Assembly: GCA_016926755.1 (NCBI GenBank)
Contig: JAFGNZ010000006.1
Coordinates: 1 to 64,000, forward strand
Origin: Myxococcaceae bacterium
GTDB lineage: Bacteria > Myxococcota > Myxococcia > Myxococcales > Myxococcaceae
Direction: 5' to 3'
DNA: 64,000 nucleotides
Below the pieces are notes generated by a model. It saw nothing but the letters and a program-made list of their open reading frames with translations. It did not search any database and was not told where the DNA came from. A program made the translations under genes and the position numbers. Every line of letters starts with the position of its first letter. The stretch's first letter is position 1. Shown here piece after piece: positions 1 through 9,305 of the stretch.

Positions 1-282
1 ATCCTGGCGGACCTCGACGGGGACCTGGTAGGTGGCGCCACCGACGCGGCGGCTCTTCACCTCGAGCACCGGCTTGACGTTGTCCAGCGCCTTCTTGAAG
101 GTCTTCAGGGGCTCTTCCTTCGCGCGCTCCTCGATGAGGGCGAAGGCGCCGTAGCACACGCCCTCCGCGATGGCCTTCTTCCCCTTGCGCATCAGGTCGT
201 TGACGAACTTGGTGACGAGGCGATCCTGGTACTTCGGATCAGGCAGGATCTTGCGCTTGGCGACTACTCGACGACGAGGCAT
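1..282 (-). CDS. rpsG: 30S ribosomal protein S7 (partial, C-terminus outside window)
   Basis: N-terminal 94 residues of S7, the 16S rRNA 3'-domain assembly protein of the small subunit. The start reads [17 protein letters not shown] and continues with [17 protein letters not shown] and the [13 protein letters not shown] block, all typical of bacterial S7. The ATG at 282 is preceded by a GGGAAGAAGAG ribosome binding site. It lies 138 nt downstream of rpsL on the same strand, the usual str operon order, and is presumably co-transcribed with it. The gene runs off the left edge of the window. Confidence 0.97.
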   Translation of the reverse strand, partial: MPRRRVVAKRKILPDPKYQDRLVTKFVNDLMRKGKKAIAEGVCYGAFALIEERAKEEPLKTFKKALDNVKPVLEVKSRRVGGATYQVPVEVRQD

Positions 283-361
283 CTCTTCTTCCCTTACGCC
301 CTACCCCCGCTTGCGGGAGTCCACAGGGCTTCATGTACCGCACGAAACAACGAACAAGGCG

Positions 362-386
362 CGCTCCCCAGGGTGTGGGGCGAGCG
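362..386 (-). other. Imperfect hairpin in the rpsL-rpsG spacer
   Basis: CGCTC (362-366) and CCCA (367-370) pair with TGGG (376-379) and GAGCG (382-386) across a five-base loop, with a two-base bulge. It sits between the rpsL stop and the rpsG start. In enteric str operons this spacer binds S7 for translational feedback. Whether this hairpin does so here is inference; there is no conserved-motif comparison behind it. Confidence 0.3.
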
Positions 387-420
387 TCCCGACTCGACTG
401 CGGGAGGTGATCGAACCGCC

Positions 421-792
421 TCAGCTCGGGCGCTTGGCGCCGTACTTGGAGCGGCTCTGCTTGCGACCCGCCACGCCGACAGAGTCCAGCGTGCCGCGGA
501 TGATGTGGTAGCGCACGCCCGGGAGGTCCTTCACGCGGCCTCCGCGGATCATCACCACCGAGTGCTCCTGGAGGTTGTGGCCCACGCCCGGGATGTACGA
601 GGTGACCTCGATCCCGTTGGTGAGACGCACGCGCGCCACCTTGCGAAGCGCCGAGTTCGGCTTCTTCGGCGTGGTGGTGTACACGCGGGTGCAGACTCCG
701 CGCTTCTGGGGGCACTCCTTGAGGGCGGGGCTCTTGCCCTTGATGTTCAACTTCTCGCGGCCCTGGCGGACCAGCTGGCTAATCGTCGGCAC
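421..792 (-). CDS. rpsL: 30S ribosomal protein S12
   Basis: Complete 123-residue S12, the decoding-centre protein of the 30S subunit. It begins [14 protein letters not shown] and carries the hallmark [18 protein letters not shown] and [13 protein letters not shown] segments and the [25 protein letters not shown]-type tail. The wild-type lysines of the PKKPNSA and GRVKDLPGV loops, where streptomycin-resistance substitutions arise, are present (drug-sensitive state). It is first gene of the str operon here, and a good sigma-70 promoter lies about 80 nt upstream. Confidence 0.98.
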   Translation of the reverse strand: MPTISQLVRQGREKLNIKGKSPALKECPQKRGVCTRVYTTTPKKPNSALRKVARVRLTNGIEVTSYIPGVGHNLQEHSVVMIRGGRVKDLPGVRYHIIRGTLDSVGVAGRKQSRSKYGAKRPS

Positions 793-872
793 TGATGCTT
801 CCTCTCATGGCCGCCGCGGACGAAATGGGGCGGCGCATATAGACCTACAAGCACGTTTGAAAAAGGGCCGCG

Positions 873-900
873 AGTATAGGGAGGGACCTTCCCGTGTCAA
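873..900 (-). promoter_or_regulatory. Sigma-70-type promoter for rpsL-rpsG
   Basis: On the minus strand, TTGACA (900-895) and TATACT (878-873) are separated by 16 nt. The -35 is a perfect match to consensus and the -10 matches five of six. Transcription would start near 866, giving a leader of about 74 nt before the rpsL ATG at 792. The strength and placement fit a housekeeping ribosomal-protein operon. Confidence 0.75.
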
Positions 901-994
901 GCACCGCCTGACCCTCGAACGGTAGGAACCGTCGAGCGGGAGGGGATCCATTCCTGGAATACGCGGACAGCGCGCTCCTCTACTCCGGGTGCGG

Positions 995-1489
995 CTAGAA
1001 GTCGAGGAGCATCACGAGGGCGTCCTCCTTCTCCTCCACGTAGTAGTTCGGCCGCACGCCCACCGACCGGAAGCCCAGGGAGCGGTAGAGGCCGATCGCC
1101 GCCTCGTTGCTGCGGCGCACCTCCAGGGTGGCCAGCGAGCAGCGGCGCTCCCGCCCCCGGGCGAGCACCTCGTCCATGACGGCGCGGCCCACCCCCCGGC
1201 GGCGGTGCTCGGGCGCCGTCGCCACGTTGAGGATGTGGACCTCGTCCTGGACAATCCAGAAGATGGCCAGGCCCAACAGGCGCTTCTCCCCACCCGGCAG
1301 CAGCTCCTCCACCAGCAGGACGGTGGACCAGTCGTGCTCCAGCTCCCTGCGCAGCAGCTCGGGCGACCAGGGGCTGCGGAAGGACGCCTGCTCCAGGGCG
1401 ATCACCGCTGGCATGTCCTCGTCGGTCATCCGCCGGATCAGGAATGGGTGCTCGCGCTCCCGCGGCGCCTCCTCGCGCATCTGCCTCAT
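995..1489 (-). CDS. rimI: Ribosomal-protein-alanine N-acetyltransferase (GNAT family)
   Basis: A 164-residue GNAT acetyltransferase resembling RimI, which acetylates the N-terminal alanine of ribosomal protein S18 using acetyl-CoA. The acetyl-CoA pyrophosphate-binding loop RRRGVG is at residues 96-101. It is followed by LEVRRSNEAAIGLYRSLGF (about 122-140), the RimI signature with the catalytic-site Glu123 and Asn128. An N-terminal tail of about 15 residues precedes the fold. The start codon overlaps the stop of the upstream SurA-like gene by 4 nt (ATGA), so the two are translationally coupled. Confidence 0.9.
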   Translation of the reverse strand: MRQMREEAPREREHPFLIRRMTDEDMPAVIALEQASFRSPWSPELLRRELEHDWSTVLLVEELLPGGEKRLLGLAIFWIVQDEVHILNVATAPEHRRRGVGRAVMDEVLARGRERRCSLATLEVRRSNEAAIGLYRSLGFRSVGVRPNYYVEEKEDALVMLLDF

Positions 1490-2220
1490 CGCCGCGCCTC
1501 CCGCGCGAAGGGAGCCACCCGTCGCACCTGCGCGGAACTGTGCAGTTCGGTCACCTCCTGCGCGGTGAGCAGATCGTAGCGCTCCTTCCTCAGCTTTGCC
1601 TGGAGCCGGGTCTTCACCGCCGCGTAGCCCTCCGGGTACTCGCTGGAGTGCTGCTGGAAGTAGCGGAACACCTCCGCCTCACTCACCTGGGCGCGGGGGC
1701 GAATCCGGCTGTCGAGGATGCGCTCCGCGCGCACGCGCCGCGCCAGCACCTCCGTGAGGAGCTTCACATCCGCCCCCGAGCGTGCCAGGAAGGCCTGAAA
1801 CTCCTCCTCGCTCTCGAAGCGCCCACGGAACCCAGCCACCCGCGCCTCCACCTCCGCCTGCTCGGCGGGGAACGCCTCCAGCCGCTCCGCGCTCAGCACC
1901 TGCAGCCGCACGTTGATGACCAACTCGAGCCCTCCCCGCAGCGCCTCGTCATCGAGCGGCGCGAAGGCCGCCTGCATGGCCCCTCTCTGGACGAGCGCTA
2001 CCCGCGTCTCGAACTCCAGCTCGCTCTGCGTGAGGACCTGGCCCTCGATGACCGCGACCACCCGGTCCATGAGCCGGCCCTCAGGGCCGGGCTGGGCCTC
2101 CGCGGGTACCCCGCCGCCCTGCGCCTGGGCCAACACCGCGGCCGGCGCGACCGTCAGCCACGCCGCCAGCAACAGGGGCACCGCTCGGCGCGGGCACGGC
2201 GTTGCGATGGCCACCTTCAT
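1486..2220 (-). CDS. Exported SurA N-terminal-domain-like protein
   Basis: A 244-residue protein with a signal peptide ([20 protein letters not shown], hydrophobic to about residue 30, then AVLAQ). The mature part is mostly helical and starts with [20 protein letters not shown], the pattern at the start of SurA/PpiD-type periplasmic chaperone domains. No parvulin rotamase domain follows, so it is likely a chaperone-only relative. A longer reading frame opens upstream, but the ATG at 2220 has GGAG directly before it and starts a proper signal peptide. It is divergent from dnaJ and coupled to rimI. Confidence 0.7.
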   Translation of the reverse strand: MKVAIATPCPRRAVPLLLAAWLTVAPAAVLAQAQGGGVPAEAQPGPEGRLMDRVVAVIEGQVLTQSELEFETRVALVQRGAMQAAFAPLDDEALRGGLELVINVRLQVLSAERLEAFPAEQAEVEARVAGFRGRFESEEEFQAFLARSGADVKLLTEVLARRVRAERILDSRIRPRAQVSEAEVFRYFQQHSSEYPEGYAAVKTRLQAKLRKERYDLLTAQEVTELHSSAQVRRVAPFAREARR

Positions 2221-2282
2221 CTCCGGCCACTTTATACATCGCGCCCGGCGGCACGCATCGCGCTGGCGCTGTCCGTTTGGCT

Positions 2283-2296
2283 GGTTACGTTCTTGC
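2283..2296 (+). promoter_or_regulatory. Candidate sigma-54 promoter (-24/-12) upstream of dnaJ
   Basis: CTGG at 2281-2284 and TTGCA at 2293-2297 place GG and GC exactly 10 nt apart, as in the TGGCACG-N4-TTGCA consensus. The -12 half is a perfect TTGCA. The -24 half keeps TGG and the later ACG but not the C at the third position. Transcription would start around 2308, 17 nt before the dnaJ ATG. Sigma-54 promoters are widespread in myxobacteria. No activator site was identified. Confidence 0.4.
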
Positions 2297-2324
2297 AGAA
2301 GGAATTTTCCAGGATAGGGCGGCA

Positions 2325-3494
2325 ATGGCGGACGACTACTACCAGATCCTCGACGTCCCTCGGACAGCCTCCGCGGAGGACATCAAGAAAGCCTTCCGCA
2401 AGCTGGCCCGCAAGCACCACCCGGACGTCAACCCGGGCAACAAGGCCGCCGAGGAACGCTTCAAGCAGCTCAACACCGCCTTCGAGGTGCTGTCGGATCC
2501 CAAGAAGCGCAAGCTCTATGACGAGTTCGGCGAGGACGCCGCGAAGATGGGGTTCGACGAGAAGAAGGCCGACGCGTACCGGGCCTACCGCTCCGCTCGG
2601 ACCGGGGGGCGCGGCGAGGGCATGGGCGGCATCCCCTTCTCTGGCGGCGGCGTGGACTTCGATCTGGGAGATCTCTTCGGGGATCTCTTCGGCCGGGCCG
2701 GTGCCGGAGGGGGGTTCGATGTCGGCGAGGTCTTCGGGCGCCGCGCGCGCCCCCAGGGCCCCGAGCACGGGGAGGATCTCACCGCCCAGGTGACGCTCTC
2801 CCTGGCCGAGGCCATCACCGGGACCGAGCGCGTCCTCTCCATCCAGCGCCCGGGGCGCTGCCAGCGCTGCCAGGGCCGAGGCGAGACGGGCCACTCCGGC
2901 CCCTGCCCCACCTGCAAGGGCACCGGCCGCCTGCGCCGCAGCGCCGGGGCCTCCTTCGCGAGCGCCTGCCCCACGTGCAACGGCACCGGGCGCGCCGCGG
3001 AGGACTGTCCGGTGTGCGAAGGCACGGGCGTCGCCAAGGAGACGACGCGCCTCACGGTGAAGATCCCGCCCGGCGTCCAGACAGGCTCGAAGGTCCGGCT
3101 CGGAGGCCAGGGAGCGGCCGGTCCCCATGGCGGCCCCCCCGGAGATCTCTACATCGAGACCGAGGTGGCCGAGCACCCGCTGGTGCGCCGCGAGGGGGAT
3201 GATCTCTACATGGACCTCCCGGTGACGATCAGCGAGGCCATCCTCGGCGCCGAGGTGAAGGTGCCCACCTTTCAGGGCGAGGTGACGGTCAAGGTCCCAC
3301 CGGGCTCCCAGTCCGGCCGGAAGATGCGCCTCAAGGGCCGCGGCGCTCCCTCGCTCAAGGCGGGCCCCACCGGCGATCTGTACCTGGTCCTCCAGGTGAA
3401 GGTCCCCGAGGAGAGCAGCCCCGAGGTGAAGGCCGCGGCCGAGACGCTCGCCCGCGCCTACCCCCGAGACGTCCGCCAGGAGTTGAAGCTCTAG
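2325..3494 (+). CDS. dnaJ: DnaJ-type co-chaperone (J domain plus zinc centre)
   Basis: A 389-residue Hsp40 that would stimulate DnaK ATPase and bind unfolded client proteins. The J domain (residues 1 to about 65) has the essential HPD at 32-34. A Gly/Phe-rich linker follows (about 95-145). The zinc domain starts at Cys179 and has four CxxCxGxG repeats ([32 protein letters not shown]). The C-terminal client-binding domains include DLYIETEV and [13 protein letters not shown]. The ATG at 2325 starts [13 protein letters not shown]; an upstream in-frame extension has no J-domain character. No dnaK or grpE is adjacent, so this is probably one of several DnaJ paralogues in the genome. Confidence 0.93.
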   Translation: MADDYYQILDVPRTASAEDIKKAFRKLARKHHPDVNPGNKAAEERFKQLNTAFEVLSDPKKRKLYDEFGEDAAKMGFDEKKADAYRAYRSARTGGRGEGMGGIPFSGGGVDFDLGDLFGDLFGRAGAGGGFDVGEVFGRRARPQGPEHGEDLTAQVTLSLAEAITGTERVLSIQRPGRCQRCQGRGETGHSGPCPTCKGTGRLRRSAGASFASACPTCNGTGRAAEDCPVCEGTGVAKETTRLTVKIPPGVQTGSKVRLGGQGAAGPHGGPPGDLYIETEVAEHPLVRREGDDLYMDLPVTISEAILGAEVKVPTFQGEVTVKVPPGSQSGRKMRLKGRGAPSLKAGPTGDLYLVLQVKVPEESSPEVKAAAETLARAYPRDVRQELKL

Positions 3495-3602
3495 GCGCCC
3501 AGCGGACGATGGGAATGTGCCTGACTTCTTGCCTATTGCCTTGCCGCGCGCTGCGTCCTACACGGCGCATCCACATCTCGCCCCTCTCTGGAGCACGTAC
3601 AC

Positions 3603-4328
3603 ATGGGCATCTTCGATCTCTTTAGTGGTGGCTCTGGCCCCGAGAAGGCCCTCAAGCTCAAACCCAAGGTGACCCAGAAGTACGGGGATCCTGCCTCGCG
3701 CCAGAAGGCCATCCAGCAGCTCGGGGAGATGAAGATCCCCGAGGCCGTCAGCGTGCTGCTGGCGCGCTTCACCGTCACGGTGGAGCCGCTGACGACGGAC
3801 GCCGATGAGAAGGAGCACGTCTTCGAGCTCATCAAGGGCTTCGGCAAGGACGCGGTCGCGCCCATCCAGGACTTCCTCCGCAAGAGCGACCAGGCCACCT
3901 CCTGGGCGCTGCGGCTGCTGGGGGCGCTGCTGCCGGAGGCCGAGATCATCGGCATCTGCGTGGACACGCTCAACCACCTGAGCAGCCACTACACGCGGGA
4001 TCCGGAGAAGAAGGTCGTCCTCCTGCACCACGTCACCGGAAAGGAGGATCCGCGCATCGCCTCCGCCGTCCTCCCCTTCCTGGAGGACATGTCGGACGAC
4101 GTGAAGATCGCCGCGCTCAAGGCGCTCGGGCCGATCAAGCACGAGCCGGCCCGCGAGCCCATGCTCAAGCTCCTCACCGCGGATGACACAGCGCGCCGCG
4201 TGCAGACGGCAGTCCTCTCCGCGCTCCAGGAGAGCGGCTTTGGCGTCCAGGGCTTCCGCGAGAAGGTGGAGTCCCTCCTCGTCGAGCCCTATGCCCTTGA
4301 CAAGGCGGGCCTCGTCGTCAAGCGGTAG
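3603..4328 (+). CDS. HEAT-repeat domain protein
   Basis: A 241-residue soluble, all-helical protein. The sequence shows repeated helix pairs of the HEAT/PBS-lyase type, for example PRIASAVLPFLEDMSDDVKIAALKALG-like units around residues 145-175 and TARRVQTAVLSALQESGF near 195-212. The start MGIFDLFSGGSGPEKALKLKPKVTQ resembles other myxobacterial HEAT proteins. No catalytic motif is visible, so a scaffold or protein-binding role is likely. It stands alone on the plus strand 108 nt after dnaJ. Confidence 0.75.
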   Translation: MGIFDLFSGGSGPEKALKLKPKVTQKYGDPASRQKAIQQLGEMKIPEAVSVLLARFTVTVEPLTTDADEKEHVFELIKGFGKDAVAPIQDFLRKSDQATSWALRLLGALLPEAEIIGICVDTLNHLSSHYTRDPEKKVVLLHHVTGKEDPRIASAVLPFLEDMSDDVKIAALKALGPIKHEPAREPMLKLLTADDTARRVQTAVLSALQESGFGVQGFREKVESLLVEPYALDKAGLVVKR

Positions 4329-4340
4329 GCCTGAGCGCCA

Positions 4341-4355
4341 CGCCGCGGCGCGGCG
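4341..4355 (+). terminator. Possible GC-rich terminator hairpin after the HEAT gene
   Basis: CGCCGC (4341-4346), a three-base loop and GCGGCG (4350-4355) form a perfect 6-bp stem 12 nt past the stop. There is no T-run, and such stems occur by chance in DNA this GC-rich. Confidence 0.25.
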
Positions 4356-4447
4356 GCCCCGGATGTCGGGCAGCCGACACGGCCTCTGTCCTCTTGGGCG
4401 CACCCACCCAAGAGGGTCATTCCCCCCGGTTGGGGCCTTGGAGCAGG

Positions 4448-6208
4448 ATGGCCCGGCTGCCGCGCCCCAGAGACGCCTGGCATCCCGCCACGCAGTGCGG
4501 TTCCGAGATTCCCGTGCGCTCCTCCAAGAAGAAGGGTCCACCGCTCGCCGAGGTCGTGGCGCTCCGCCCCCACCTGAAGAAGCAGCCCAAGCGGGCGGTC
4601 AAGCCCAGCCCCCCCGTCGAGCCCGAGGTCGCCGAGCGCGCCCTGCTGGAGATGGCGCGCAACCTCACCACCAGCGCCGGCACCACCGAGGTGCTTCGCA
4701 CCTACCTGCAGACCCTCTTCAACCTGCTCAAGCCGAAGGTCTGCTACGTCGCCCGCTTCTTCCATGAGCGCAACCAGCTCCACGTCGAGCACGTGCGGGG
4801 CCGCTACGACGACCGCGTCACCGCCGCCGTGCCCGAGGAGGGGGTGGTCGGCCGCGCCTTCTCGCAGAACGCCGTGCTGCGCGAGGATGACACCGTCGTC
4901 GTCCCGCTCGAGAGCCCCCAGGGCGTCACCGGCTGCCTGGCCTTCATCGCCCCGCGCCGCGAGGCCTCGGAGACGCTGCTGAGAGCCCTCGCGGGCCAGC
5001 TCTCCGCCGCCTACGAGGTGGCGCGCCTGCGCGACGACTCCGCCCGGCGCAACAAGGATCTGCAGACGGCCATCGCCGGCCTCAAGAGCCTGGAGCAGCA
5101 CCGCGAGGAGCTGCTCGGCAACGTCTCGCACGACCTGAAGAACCCGCTCACCACCATCAAGGCCTACCTGGCCATGGTGGGCCGCGAGAAGCTGGGCCCC
5201 CTCACCGACGCCCAGCGCCGCGCCGTGCAGATCTGCGATCGGAACGCGGATCGCATGCTGCGCATGGTGAACGATCTGCTGCTCATGTCCCGGCTCCAGT
5301 CCGGGAAGATGCAGCTCAACCAGCGCCCCTTCGGCATCAAGGCGGTGGCCGAGGAGGTGCTGCGCGCGCTGGCCGCGCTGGCCGAGCACAGCAAGGTGCG
5401 CCTGGTCATCCCCCCGTGCCCGGAGGTCTTCGTCCGCGGAGACCGCGAGCGCCTCGCCGAGGCCATCCACAACCTGGTGGAGAACGGCATCCACCAGAGC
5501 GAGGAGGGCGGCGTGGTGGAGGTGCGCGTCTCCACCGAGGAGGGGCTCGCCGCCCTGTCGGTGAAGGACTGCGGCCCGGGGCTCTCCCAGGAGGAGCTGG
5601 AGAACGTCTTCGATCCGTTCTACCGGGCCCGCTCCGGCACGCCGCGCCCCCTGGGCGGCCGGTTGGGGCTGCCGCTGGTGGCCAAGATCCTCGCGCTCCA
5701 TGGCGGACGGGTGGAGGCCTCCAGCACCCTGGGGGAAGGCTCCACCTTCCAGATCGTGCTCCCCATGTTCGCCGGGGCGGTGAGCGTGCCGGACCTGACG
5801 CAAGCCGCCCCCCGCGCCGGCGGCATCCTCCTGGTGGAGGACGACGCGGACTGCCGCGAGGTACTCCAGCAAGTGCTGGAGCAGGAGGGCTACCGCGTCA
5901 TGTCCACCTCGGGGGCGGCGGAGGCCCGCTCCGTCCTGACCCACATCCGCCCGGCCATGGTGCTGCTGGATCTGCGGCTCAGCCAGGAGGATGGGCGCTC
6001 CGTGCTGCACTTCATCCGCTCCACCGAGTCCCTCTCGGACGTCGTCGTCTACATCATCTCCGGCGCCAGCGAGGTGGCCTCGCTCAGCTCGGGCCAGGGG
6101 CTGGACCGCATCGACGGCTTCTTCGAGAAGCCGCTCCAGCTCCCCCGGCTGCTGGACACCGTGGCTTCGGTGGTCCGCCCCAGCCGCCGCAACCCGGCTG
6201 TGCCCTGA
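4448..6208 (+). CDS. Hybrid sensor histidine kinase with GAF-like input and C-terminal receiver
   Basis: About 586 residues. A basic linker is followed by a GAF-like sensor region (about residues 65-190), then the HisKA H-box SHDLKNPLTTIK with phosphorylated His228. The HATPase domain has N-box LVENGIHQS, G1 DCGPGLS, F-box FDPFYR and G2 GGRLGLPLV. The C-terminal receiver domain starts GILLVEDDADCREVL, with acceptor Asp508 (VLLDLRL) and the conserved Lys in FFEKPL. There is no membrane segment, so it is probably cytoplasmic. The start is uncertain: ATG 4448 has GGAG nearby, GTG 4514 (VRSSKKKGPP) is equally reasonable, and a longer frame opens at 4394. No response-regulator gene is adjacent. 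Confidence 0.87.
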   Translation: MARLPRPRDAWHPATQCGSEIPVRSSKKKGPPLAEVVALRPHLKKQPKRAVKPSPPVEPEVAERALLEMARNLTTSAGTTEVLRTYLQTLFNLLKPKVCYVARFFHERNQLHVEHVRGRYDDRVTAAVPEEGVVGRAFSQNAVLREDDTVVVPLESPQGVTGCLAFIAPRREASETLLRALAGQLSAAYEVARLRDDSARRNKDLQTAIAGLKSLEQHREELLGNVSHDLKNPLTTIKAYLAMVGREKLGPLTDAQRRAVQICDRNADRMLRMVNDLLLMSRLQSGKMQLNQRPFGIKAVAEEVLRALAALAEHSKVRLVIPPCPEVFVRGDRERLAEAIHNLVENGIHQSEEGGVVEVRVSTEEGLAALSVKDCGPGLSQEELENVFDPFYRARSGTPRPLGGRLGLPLVAKILALHGGRVEASSTLGEGSTFQIVLPMFAGAVSVPDLTQAAPRAGGILLVEDDADCREVLQQVLEQEGYRVMSTSGAAEARSVLTHIRPAMVLLDLRLSQEDGRSVLHFIRSTESLSDVVVYIISGASEVASLSSGQGLDRIDGFFEKPLQLPRLLDTVASVVRPSRRNPAVP

Positions 6209-6299
6209 GCGGCGATTGGCCCACGAAAGAAGCTGGAAAGCCCCTCTCCTTCGCTAGTATCCGCGGGACCCCTGAGCTCTTCCGTCGGAGGAGGCCTGC

Positions 6300-8852
6300 G
6301 TGGAGACTGCGGTGGCTCAGACAGCGAACCAAGAGGCGGCCGTGTTGAAGGAAGAGTTCGGACCGGTCTCCCGGATCCTGGGGGCCCGGTACTTCGACGG
6401 GGTGCACTTCCCTCCCGAGTCCGAGCACGATCTGCGTGAGCTCCACAAGAAGGGGTTCGTGGTCCACGTGATGCGCTCCACCGCGTGGATCAACTTCCTC
6501 TACCTGACCTGGGCCATGGTGCGCCGCGCCCTGCCCCCCATCCGCGCCGTGGTGAACCTGCGCCCCTGGTTCACCCGCCCCTTCCGCAAGACGGCCCAGC
6601 GCGGGGACTTCGACGTGCGCTTCACCTACGCCCGGCGCCACGGCGGCAGCGGCCTCATCTTCCTGAAGAAGACGGCGCTCTTGAGCGCCTCGGGCAAGGA
6701 CATCGAGGAGAACCCCTTCCCCGCCCTGGTCTCCATGGCGCGCAAGGGGGACCGCACCGTCTTCCTGGTGCCGGAGCTGTTCGTCTGGGAGAAGCGCACC
6801 GCCCGCATCAAGCCCGGCATCATGGACAGGGTGTTCGGCAGCCCCGAGGCGCCGGGCTTCCTGCACTCCATGGTGGCCTTCTTCCGCAACTACCGCCGCG
6901 CCCAGTTCCGCGTGGGCGAGCCCATCGACCTCAAGCGCTTCATCGAGGAGAACCCCCAGGACTCCGATGAGGTGATCGCCCGCAAGGTGCGCAGCGCGCT
7001 GAACCACCACCTGGCCCGCGAGACGCGCGCCGTCTTCGGCCCGCCCCTCAAGCCCACCGAGCGCCTCATCGACGAGACGATGCGGGATCGGCACCTGCGC
7101 AAGGCGCTGGACGCGCACGCCGCCTCCGTGGGCCGCCGCCCCCAGAGCGTCTACCGCGAGGCGCGGCGAGACCTGCAGGCCATCGCCGCGCGCCCCAGCC
7201 CCACCGCGCTGGCCTTCGCCTCGCCCGTGCTGGACTGGGTGTTCCAGCGCATCTACGACGGCATCGAGGTGGATGAGGCCGGGCTCCACCGGGCGCTCAA
7301 GGCCGGCAGCCGGGCGCCCATCGTCCTGTGCCCCTCGCACAAGAGCCACGTGGACTACCTGGTGATGAGCTGGGTGCTCTGGAACCGGGGCTACGCGGTG
7401 CCGCTGGTGGCCGCGGGCGCCAACCTCTCCTTCTTCCCGCTGGGGCCCTTCCTGCGGCGCTGCGGCGCGTTCTTCCTGCGCCGCTCCTTCAAGGGCGATC
7501 CGATCTACTCCGCGGCCTTCCAGGCCTACGTGCGCAAGCTGGTCAACGACGGCGTGCACCAGGAGTTCTTCCCCGAGGGAGGCCGCTCCCGCACCGGCAA
7601 GCTGCTGCCGCCCAAGCTGGGCATGTTCACCTGGCAGGTGGAGGCCGTGCTGGAGGGGGCTCGCGGCGATCTGGTCTTCGTCCCCGTCTCGATCGACTAC
7701 GAGAAGGTGGTGGAGTCCGGCAGCTACTCGAAGGAGCTGGCCGGCGGGGAGAAGAAGCCTGAGGATCTCAAGGCCCTGCTGAGCACGCCCAAGGTGCTCA
7801 CCGCGCGCTACGGCCGCATCTACCTCACCTTCGACGAGCCGCTCTCGCTGGTGGAGCTGATGAAGAGCCGCGGGATCACCCCGGGCGAGCACGTGACGGA
7901 GGAGCAGCGCAAGGGCCTGGTGCGCGCGCTCGGCAACCGGGTGATGTACGGCATCAGCAAGGTGTCCACCGTGACGCCGCACGCCCTGGTGAGCGCGGCG
8001 CTGCTGGCCCACCGCCGGCGCGGTGTCACCCAGCGCGAGCTGTCCGAGCGCATCACCCTGCTGCGCCGCATCGCCGACGAGGAGCGCACCCCGCTGTCGA
8101 AGCCGCTGGCCAACGCCCCGAGCGATCCCGAGACGATGGGGCCCATCCGGGACGCCCTCCAGACGTTCCGCTCGGATGGGATGCTGCGCACCCAGCAGGC
8201 GCGCGGCGAGGTCATCTACCAGCCCGAGGACGAGCGCCGCGCGGAGCTCTCCTTCTACAAGAACACGCTGATGAACCTGGTGGTGCCGCGCAGCCTCGTG
8301 GCCAACGCGCTGCTGGCGGGCGCCCCCGCCTCCTACGAGGTGGTGAAGTCCCGCGCGCTGTTCCTCTCGCGCCTCTTCAAGGTGGAGTTCATCTACCGGG
8401 TGGGCAGCACCTTCGACACCCTCTTCTCGGAGACGGTGGAGGCCCTGGTGCGCATGGGGCTGGTGCTGCGCTCCGATGAGACCCTCCAGCTCGCCCCCGA
8501 GCCGCACGCGCGCCCGGAGCTGGAGTTCCTCGCGGACCTGCTGCGCGACTACCTCGAGGCGTACCTGCTGGCGGCGATGACGCTGAAGGACGTGGCCGAC
8601 GGCGTGGCCACCGATCGCAAGGCGTTCGTCCGGCTCGCCATGGAGACCGGCCGCGCCGAGTTCCACGCGGGCCGCCTCGGCGCCGCCGAGTCCCTCGCGA
8701 AGACGACGCTGGAGAACGCCGTGGCGTACCTGCTCGACCAGAAGTACCTCGTCGAGGAGGACAAGAAGCTCAAGCTGGGGGCGATCGCCGCGGAGCCCGC
8801 CGCGCGCGAGCAGCTCGCCCAGGAGATCCGCCTGTACCTGCAGCGCGCGTGA
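6300..8852 (+). CDS. plsB: Glycerol-3-phosphate 1-O-acyltransferase
   Basis: An 850-residue PlsB, which acylates sn-glycerol-3-phosphate at position 1 to start phospholipid synthesis at the inner membrane. The HxxxxD catalytic motif is CPSHKSHVDYL, with His347 and Asp352. Block 3 is FPEGGRSRTGKLLPPK, which binds the phosphate, and VPVSIDYEKVVE is block 4. Length matches the proteobacterial PlsB family (about 800-850). It starts with GTG at 6300, seven bases after GGAGG. The N-terminal third contains a degenerate acyltransferase-like segment (FLVPELFVWEK) without a catalytic histidine. Confidence 0.92.
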   Translation: METAVAQTANQEAAVLKEEFGPVSRILGARYFDGVHFPPESEHDLRELHKKGFVVHVMRSTAWINFLYLTWAMVRRALPPIRAVVNLRPWFTRPFRKTAQRGDFDVRFTYARRHGGSGLIFLKKTALLSASGKDIEENPFPALVSMARKGDRTVFLVPELFVWEKRTARIKPGIMDRVFGSPEAPGFLHSMVAFFRNYRRAQFRVGEPIDLKRFIEENPQDSDEVIARKVRSALNHHLARETRAVFGPPLKPTERLIDETMRDRHLRKALDAHAASVGRRPQSVYREARRDLQAIAARPSPTALAFASPVLDWVFQRIYDGIEVDEAGLHRALKAGSRAPIVLCPSHKSHVDYLVMSWVLWNRGYAVPLVAAGANLSFFPLGPFLRRCGAFFLRRSFKGDPIYSAAFQAYVRKLVNDGVHQEFFPEGGRSRTGKLLPPKLGMFTWQVEAVLEGARGDLVFVPVSIDYEKVVESGSYSKELAGGEKKPEDLKALLSTPKVLTARYGRIYLTFDEPLSLVELMKSRGITPGEHVTEEQRKGLVRALGNRVMYGISKVSTVTPHALVSAALLAHRRRGVTQRELSERITLLRRIADEERTPLSKPLANAPSDPETMGPIRDALQTFRSDGMLRTQQARGEVIYQPEDERRAELSFYKNTLMNLVVPRSLVANALLAGAPASYEVVKSRALFLSRLFKVEFIYRVGSTFDTLFSETVEALVRMGLVLRSDETLQLAPEPHARPELEFLADLLRDYLEAYLLAAMTLKDVADGVATDRKAFVRLAMETGRAEFHAGRLGAAESLAKTTLENAVAYLLDQKYLVEEDKKLKLGAIAAEPAAREQLAQEIRLYLQRA

Positions 8853-8859
8853 GCCTCCC

Positions 8860-8876
8860 GGCCTGCCCTACAGGCC
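8860..8876. terminator. Bidirectional terminator hairpin between plsB and the lipoprotein gene
   Basis: GGCCTG (8860-8865) and CAGGCC (8871-8876) form a perfect 6-bp stem around a 5-nt loop. The minus-strand stop codon (8870-8868) sits in the loop, and the plsB stop lies 8 nt before the stem. This is one of three similar hairpins at convergent ends in this window. Confidence 0.5.
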
Positions 8877-9305
8877 CGTGCGGAATGGGATGCGCACCTC
8901 CTCGGTGAGCGCGTTGCCCTCGTAGTCGGTGAGGATCGTGCGCAGCACCAGGGTGTAGGAGGTGTTCGCGGTGAAGGCCCCCGCGGCCGCGTTCACCTGG
9001 ACGGTGTACGGGAGATCCCCACGCTCGATGTCCTCCTCCCCCTCCGCGGTTGGGGGCACCGAGACGCGCAGGGCCACCTCATCGCGCCCGGAGAACACGG
9101 CGATGCCAGGGCGCAGCGTACGCACGTCCATCAGCTCCGAGAAGGTGATGCGCAGGGTGCCGCCCGCCGCGAGCGTCCCGTTGGCCGTGGGCTCGGTGGA
9201 CTGCACCTCGGGGGGATCCGTGTCCCGCACGCCGAGGACGGGATCCTCCGGCTCCAGGCACCCGGCGAGCCCCAGCACGGCCCAGGCGATCAGCAGGCGG
9301 CGCAT
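8868..9305 (-). CDS. Ig-like-domain lipoprotein
   Basis: A 145-residue lipoprotein. The signal sequence MRRLLIAWAVLGLAGCLEPE has a clear lipobox LAGC with Cys16. The mature part, including PPEVQSTEPTANGTLAAGG and the repeated beta-strand pattern ending FRTGL, resembles bacterial Big_5-type Ig-like domains (calcium-independent beta sandwich). The start ATG overlaps the stop of the upstream cytochrome gene (ATGA at 9305), so it is the third cistron of the barrel-cytochrome-lipoprotein operon. It may be a surface-exposed subunit of that complex; this is inferred from position. Confidence 0.75.
   Translation of the reverse strand: MRRLLIAWAVLGLAGCLEPEDPVLGVRDTDPPEVQSTEPTANGTLAAGGTLRITFSELMDVRTLRPGIAVFSGRDEVALRVSVPPTAEGEEDIERGDLPYTVQVNAAAGAFTANTSYTLVLRTILTDYEGNALTEEVRIPFRTGL

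Noticed and set aside
2202-2324. N-terminal extension of dnaJ
   Set aside because: Codons before ATG 2325 do not belong to the J domain and overlap the candidate promoter and the divergent gene start.
6084-8666. Long open frame on the minus strand across plsB (860 residues)
   Set aside because: Low-complexity Leu/Gly/His/Arg composition, a shadow of the GC-rich plsB codons; no domain or start signal.
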